DNA of 64,000 bases from contig JAPYXD010000466.1 in NCBI GenBank assembly GCA_030998225.1, forward strand, positions 2,211,001 through 2,275,000, given 5' to 3'. The notes beneath the pieces are model-generated. The model was not told the origin of the DNA, ran no database searches, and saw only the letters and a list, made by a program, of their open reading frames with translations. This stretch comes from Diplolepis rosae (taxonomy: Eukaryota; Arthropoda; Insecta; Hymenoptera; Diplolepididae). Positions 59,587-64,000 of this stretch are shown here, piece by piece; the stretch's first letter is position 1, and every line of letters starts with the position of its first letter. Made by a program: the position numbers and the translations under genes.

Positions 59587-61896
59587 TTGAAAACGACGAA
59601 ACATACCTGCTATGTAGGGTGATGAGTATTTTTTCTGTAGTTAACGGGCATTAAATGCTATGATATAATTTCCTCAAATTTTAGGTATCTAGTTAAGTAT
59701 AATTTTACAAATTCTTTATTCGAATTTTTGAGCATTTGATGTTGAAAACGACAAACATCCCCGCTAGGTATGGGGGGCGTAAAGTGTTTCCTAATTAATT
59801 GGCACTAAATCCTACAATATTCGATCCTAAAATTCTAGGTATCTAGCATAGTTTTATTGTCCAAATGCTTTATTCACATTTTTTGGCATTTGCGGCTGAA
59901 ATGAAGAAACACTCCCACTATGTATGGGGCTGAGAATTTTACTGTAGTTAACTGGGACTGAATGCTACGATAACAAGTTCTGAAATTTTAGGTATCTATA
60001 ATAGTTTGACTTTACAAATGCTGTATTCGAAATTTTGGGCCTTTGATGTTGAAAACGAGAAACATCCCAGCTAGGTATGTGGGGTTTAATGTGTTTCCTA
60101 AACAAGTGGCACTAAATCCTACTATATTCGATCATAAAATTTTAGGTATCTAGCATAGTTTTATTGACAAAATGCTTTATTCACATTTTTTGGCATTTGC
60201 GCTTGAAAACGAAGAAACATACATGCTATGTATAGTGATGAATAATTTTTATGTAGTTGACTGGCACTAAATGCTATGATATCAATTCTTCAAATTTTAG
60301 GTATCTATACAAGTATAATTTTCCAAACGCTTTATTCGAATTTTTGGGCATTTGAAGTTGAAAACGTCAAACATCCCCGCTAGGTATGGGGGGCGTAAAG
60401 TGTTTCCTAATTAATTGACACTAAATCCTACAATATTCGATCCTAAAATTCTAGGTATCTAGCATAGTTTTATTGTCCAAATGCTTTATTCACATTTTTT
60501 GGCATTTGAGGCTGAAATAAAGAAACACTCCCTCTATGTATGGGGCTGAGAAATTTACTGTAGTTAACTGGAACTGAATGCTACGATATCAAGTTCTGAA
60601 ATTGTAGGTATCTATAATAGTTTGATTTTACAAATGCTCTTATCGAAATTTTGGGCCATTGAGTTTGAAAACGAGAAACATCCCAGCTAGGTATAGGAGG
60701 TGTAATGTGTTTCCTAATTAAGTGGCACTAAATCATACTATATTCGATCCTAAAATTCTAGGTATCTAGCATAGTTTTATTGTCCAATTGCTTTATTCAC
60801 ATTTTTTGGCATTTCAGGCTGAAACGAAGAAACACTCCCTCTATGTATGGGGCTGAGAATTTTACTGTAGTTAACTGGAACTGAATGCTACGATAACAAG
60901 TTCTGAAATTGTAGGTATCTATAATAGTTTGATTTTACAAATGCTCTTATCGAAATTTTGGGCATTTGAGGTTGAAAACGAGAAACATCCCAGCTAGGTA
61001 TGGGGGGTGTAATGTGTTTCCTAATCAAGTGGCACTAAATCCTACTATATTCGATCATAAAATTTTAGGTATCTAGCATAGTTTTATTGACAAAATGCTT
61101 TATTCACATTTTTTGGCATTTGCGTTTGTAAACGACGAAACATACCTGCTATGTATAGTGATGAATATTTTTTCTGTAGTTAACTGGCACAACACGCTAT
61201 GATATCAAGTCCTCAAACTTTAGGTATCTAGCTAAATATAAATTTCCAAATGCTTTATTCGAATTTTTGGGCATTTGATGTTGAAAACGACAAAAATCCC
61301 CGCTAGGTATGAGTGGTCTAATGTGTTTCCTAATTTATTGGCACTAAATCCTACAATAATCGATCCTTAAATTCTAGTTATCTAGCATAGTTTTATTGAC
61401 CAAATACTTTATTCACATTTTTTGGCATTTGGGGTTGAAAACGAGAAACATCCCAGCTAGGTATGGGGGGTGTAATGTGTTTCCTAATCAAGTGGCACTA
61501 AATCCTACTATATTCGATCCTAGAATTTTAGGTATCTAGCATAGTTTTATTGACAAAATATTTTATTCACATTTTTTGGCATTTGGAGTTGAAAACGACG
61601 AAACATACCTGCTATGTAGGGTGATGAGTATTTTTTCTGTAGTTAACTAGCACTAAATGCTATGATATCAATTCCTCAAATTTTAGGTATCTAGTTAAGT
61701 ATAATTTTGAAATTCTTTATTCGAATTTTTCAGCATTTGATGTTGAAAACGACAAACATCCCCACTAGGTATGGGGGGCGTAAAGTGTTTCCTAACTAAT
61801 TGGCACTAAATCCTACAATATTCGATCCTTAAATTCCAGGTATCTAGCATAGTTTTATTGACCAAATACTTTATTCACATTTTTTGGCATTTGGGG
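59587..61896 (+). repeat. Duplicated 15-monomer block, right copy (offset ~6923 bp)
   Basis: The block is collinear with 52664-54971. It contains the b2 at 60203 (GCGCTTGAAAACGAAG, ACATACATGC), the a2 at 60665 (GAGTTTGAAAACGAG, TATAGGAGGTGT, AAATCATAC) and the C at 60819 (TTTCAGGCTGAAACGAAG). Differences include AATAATTTTTATGTAG in b2 and CACAACACGCTATG with TTGTAAACGACG in the b3 at 61126. After 61896 the copies diverge: a1' follows here, C follows in the left copy. Confidence 0.8.
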
Positions 61897-62360
61897 TTGA
61901 AAACGTCAAACATCCCCGCTAGGTATGGGGGGCGTAAAGTGGTTCCTAATTAATTTGCACTAAATCCTACAATATTCGATCCTAAAACGCTAGGTATCTA
62001 GCATAGTTTTATTGTCCAAATACTTTATTCACATTTTTTGGCATTTGGAGTTGAAAACGACGAAACATACCTGTTATGTATGGCGATGAGTATTTTTTTC
62101 TGTAGTGAACTAGCACTAAATGCTATGATATCAAGTCCTCAAATTTTAGGTATCTAGTTAAGTATAATTTTACAAATTCTTTATTCGAATTTTTGAGCAT
62201 TTGATGTTGAAAACGACAAACATCCCCGCTAGGTATGGGGGGCGTAAAGTGTTTCCTAATTAATTGGCACTAAATCCTACAATATTCGATCCTAAAATTC
62301 TAGGTATCTAGCATAGTTTTATTGTCCAAATGCTTTATTCACATTTTTTGGCATTTGAGG

Positions 62361-62617
62361 CTGAAATGAAGAAACACTCCCTCTATGTATGGGGATGAGA
62401 ATTTTACTGTAGTTAACTGGAACTGAATGCTACGATATCAAGTTCTGAAATTGTAGGTATCTATAATAGTTTGATTTTACAAATGCTAGGTATAGGTGGT
62501 GTAATGTGTTTCCTAATTAAGTGGCACTAAATCCTACTATATTCGATCTTAAAATTCTAGGTATCTAGCATAGTTTTATTGACCAAATGCTTTATTCATA
62601 TTTTCTGGCATTTGGGG
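62361..62617 (+). repeat. Fused C/a2 pair with ~51-bp deletion
   Basis: A C monomer runs normally to TTTTACAAATGCT and then continues as AGGTATAGGTGGTGTAATG from an a2-type unit. The C tail (GAAATTTTGGGC), the TTGAAAACGAG start and CATCCCAGC are lost. The pair measures 257 bp in place of about 308. The join lies in GCT, which is present at both ends (AAATGCT and CAGCTAGG), so a short-homology deletion is likely. Confidence 0.9.
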
Positions 62618-62771
62618 TTGAAAACGAAGAAACACTCCCTCTATGTATGGGGCTGAGAATTTTACTGTAGTTAACTGGGACTGAATGCTACGATAACAAG
62701 TTCTGAAATTTTAGGTATCTATAATAGTTTGATTTTACAAATGCTGTATTCGAAATTTTTGGCATTTGAGG

Positions 62772-62925
62772 TTGAAAGCGAGAAACATCCCAGATAGGTA
62801 TGGGGGGTGTAATGTGTTTCCTAATCAAGTGGCACTGAATCCTACTATATTCGATCCTAAAATTTTAGGTATCTAGCATAGTTTTATTGACAAAATGCTT
62901 TATTCGAATTTTTGGGCATTTGCTG
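62772..62925 (+). repeat. a2 monomer with a B-type tail
   Basis: The body is a2 (AAGCGAGAAACATCCCAG, TGTAATGTG, CTAATCAAGTGGCAC, ATTGACAAAATGC). It then ends TTTATTCGAATTTTTGGGC, the B/C-class tail, and is followed by an a3 that starts CTGTTGAAGACGACC. It is another tail exchange. Confidence 0.84.
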
Positions 62926-64000
62926 TTGAAGACGACCAACATCCCCGCTAGGTATGGGGAGTGTAGTGTGTTTCCCAATTAATAAGCACTAAATCCTACA
63001 ATATTCAATCCTGAAATTTTAGGTATCTAGCATAGTTTTTTGACCAAATGCTTCATTCACATTTTTTGGCATTTGTGGTTGAAAACGACGAAACATTCCT
63101 GCTATGTATGGTGACGAATATTTTTTCTGTAGTTAACTGGCACAAAATGCTATGAATTCAACTCCTCGCGTTTTAGGTATCTAGCTAAGTATAGTTTTTC
63201 AAATGCTTCATTCACATTTTTTGGCATTTGGGGTTGAAAACGAGAAACATCACAGCTAGTTATGGGGGGTGTAATGTGTTTCCAAATCAAGTGGCACTAA
63301 ATCCTACTATATTCGATCCTAAAATTTTAGGTATCTAACATAGTTTTATTGAACAAATGCTTAATTCATATTTTTTGTCATTTGGGGTTGAAACGGACAA
63401 AAATCCCCGCTAGGTATGTGTGGTCTAATGTGTTTCCTAATTAATTGGGACCAAATCCTACAATATTCCATCCTAAAATTTTAGGTATCTAGCATAATTT
63501 TATTGACCAAATGCTTTATTCACATTTTTTGGCATTTGGGGTTGAAAACGACGAAACATACCTGCTATTTATGGTGCTGAATTTTTTTCCTGTAGTTAAC
63601 TGGCACTAAATGCTCTGATATCATGTCCTCAAACTTTAGGTATCTGGTTAAGTATAACGTTCCAAATGCTTTATTCGAAATTTTGGGCATTTGAGGTTGA
63701 AAACGACAAACATCCCCGCTAGGTATGGGGTGTAATGTGTTTCCCAATTAATAGGCACTAAATCCTACAATATTCAATCCTTAAATTCTAGGTATCTAGC
63801 ATAGTTTTATTGACCAAATACTTTATTCACATTTTTTGGCATTTGGAGTTGAAAACGACGAAACATACCTGCTATGTATGGTGATGAATATTTTTCTGTA
63901 GTTGACTGGCACAAAATGCTATGATATCAATTCCTCAAACTTTAGGTATCTAGCTATGTATAATTTTCCAAATGCTTTATTCGAATTTTTGGGCATTTGA

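Larger units (their letters stand above)
1..64000 (+). repeat. Satellite DNA array, ~154-bp monomer, whole window
   Basis: The entire window consists of head-to-tail monomers. Taking the TTGAAAACG-type segment as the start, the first are at 8, 162, 316, 471, 625 and 779, and the last at 63388, 63542, 63697 and 63849. This gives about 415 monomers with a mean spacing near 154 bp. Segments shared by nearly all monomers include GGTATCTAG in the middle and TTTATTC plus GGCATTTG near the end. All units face the same way, and no spacer, transposon, RNA gene or credible coding region interrupts them. Such arrays are known as the main DNA of centromeres and pericentromeric heterochromatin in many plants and animals. 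The monomer is about the length wrapped by one nucleosome. Centromere function is inferred, not shown. Confidence 0.97.
61897..64000 (+). repeat. Satellite zone: right edge of the window, with a fused monomer pair
   Basis: The order is a1' (61897), b1, a1, fused C/a2 (62361), C (62618), a2 with a B tail (62772), a3 (62926), D (63079), a2 (63234), a4 (63388), b4 (63542), a3 (63697), b3 (63849 to the end). D is followed by an A-class unit at 63234, an uncommon step. The array clearly continues beyond 64000, since the last monomer ends in GGGCATTTGA. Confidence 0.86.

Noticed and set aside
1..64000. CRISPR array
   Set aside because: Repeats are about 154 bp with no unique spacers, and the whole unit is repeated. 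No cas genes are present.
1..64000. Telomere repeat or subtelomere
   Set aside because: No TTAGGG, TTTAGGG or TTAGG tandem runs are present. The frequent TTTTAGGTATC is part of the monomer.
1..64000. Identity with rice CentO or maize CentC, which have similar lengths
   Set aside because: Only length and a short AAAACGAAGAAA-like segment resemble them. No extended match is recognised, so no family name is given.

Overview
This window is one uninterrupted array of tandem satellite DNA. Head-to-tail monomers of about 154 bp (normally 151-157 bp) run from the first base to the last. I placed about 415 monomer starts by the recurring TTGAAAACG-type segment and found no inverted monomer, no transposon and no unique spacer. 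I also found no RNA gene and no credible protein gene. The DNA is AT-rich by eye (not computed). This points to a eukaryotic centromeric or pericentromeric heterochromatin block read by long-read assembly. The kingdom cannot be fixed from the sequence. The length is close to centromeric satellites such as rice CentO (about 155 bp) and maize CentC (about 156 bp), but I recognise no sequence match to a named family.

Monomers fall into four classes. Class A has a CTAGGTATGGGG-type 5' part and a TTTATTCACATTTTTTGGC tail; its subtypes are a1, a2, a3 and a4. Class B has CTATGTATGGTGATGA, a GATATC site and a TTTATTCGAATTTTTGGGC tail; its subtypes are b1 to b4. Class C has CACTCCCTCTATGTATGGGG and a GAAATTTTGGGCCTTTG tail. 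Class D has CTATGAATTCAACTCCTCGCG and an A-like tail. The order follows a simple grammar: monomers with a B/C-type tail are almost always followed by A, while A-tailed monomers may be followed by A, B, C or D. The base state is therefore an A+B (or A+C) dimer of about 309 bp, expanded by A-A'-B and A-D-B trimers of about 463 bp.

Layout. 1-4627: a1-a1'-b1 trimers with a2 and C insertions. 4628-6474: three copies of a 616-bp tetramer a1-C-a2-b2. 6475-9247: mixed, with a fourth tetramer copy. 9248-14961: D-rich A-D-B region with a duplicated 772-bp pentamer and a run of a4-b dimers. 14962-17116: 463-bp trimers again. 17117-18348: two more tetramers. 18194-31291: the most regular part, a 19-monomer higher-order repeat (HOR) of about 2.93 kb in five copies (16-, 19-, 12-, 19- and 19-mer). 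31292-42187: mixed, with another tetramer and a relic of the 19-mer. 42188-44962: three copies of a 6-monomer HOR of about 924 bp. 44963-48966: D-rich mixture. 48967-64000: mosaic of C-a2 dimers and a/b1 modules with long-range duplications at offsets of about 6.92 and 7.85 kb.

There are no genes to work together here. The biology is that of a satellite array evolving by unequal exchange, with visible crossover products (chimeric, truncated and fused monomers). A short dyad symmetry sits at the same place in most A and B monomers and may matter for chromatin or centromere function. All type assignments, offsets and copy boundaries were read by eye; no alignment was run.
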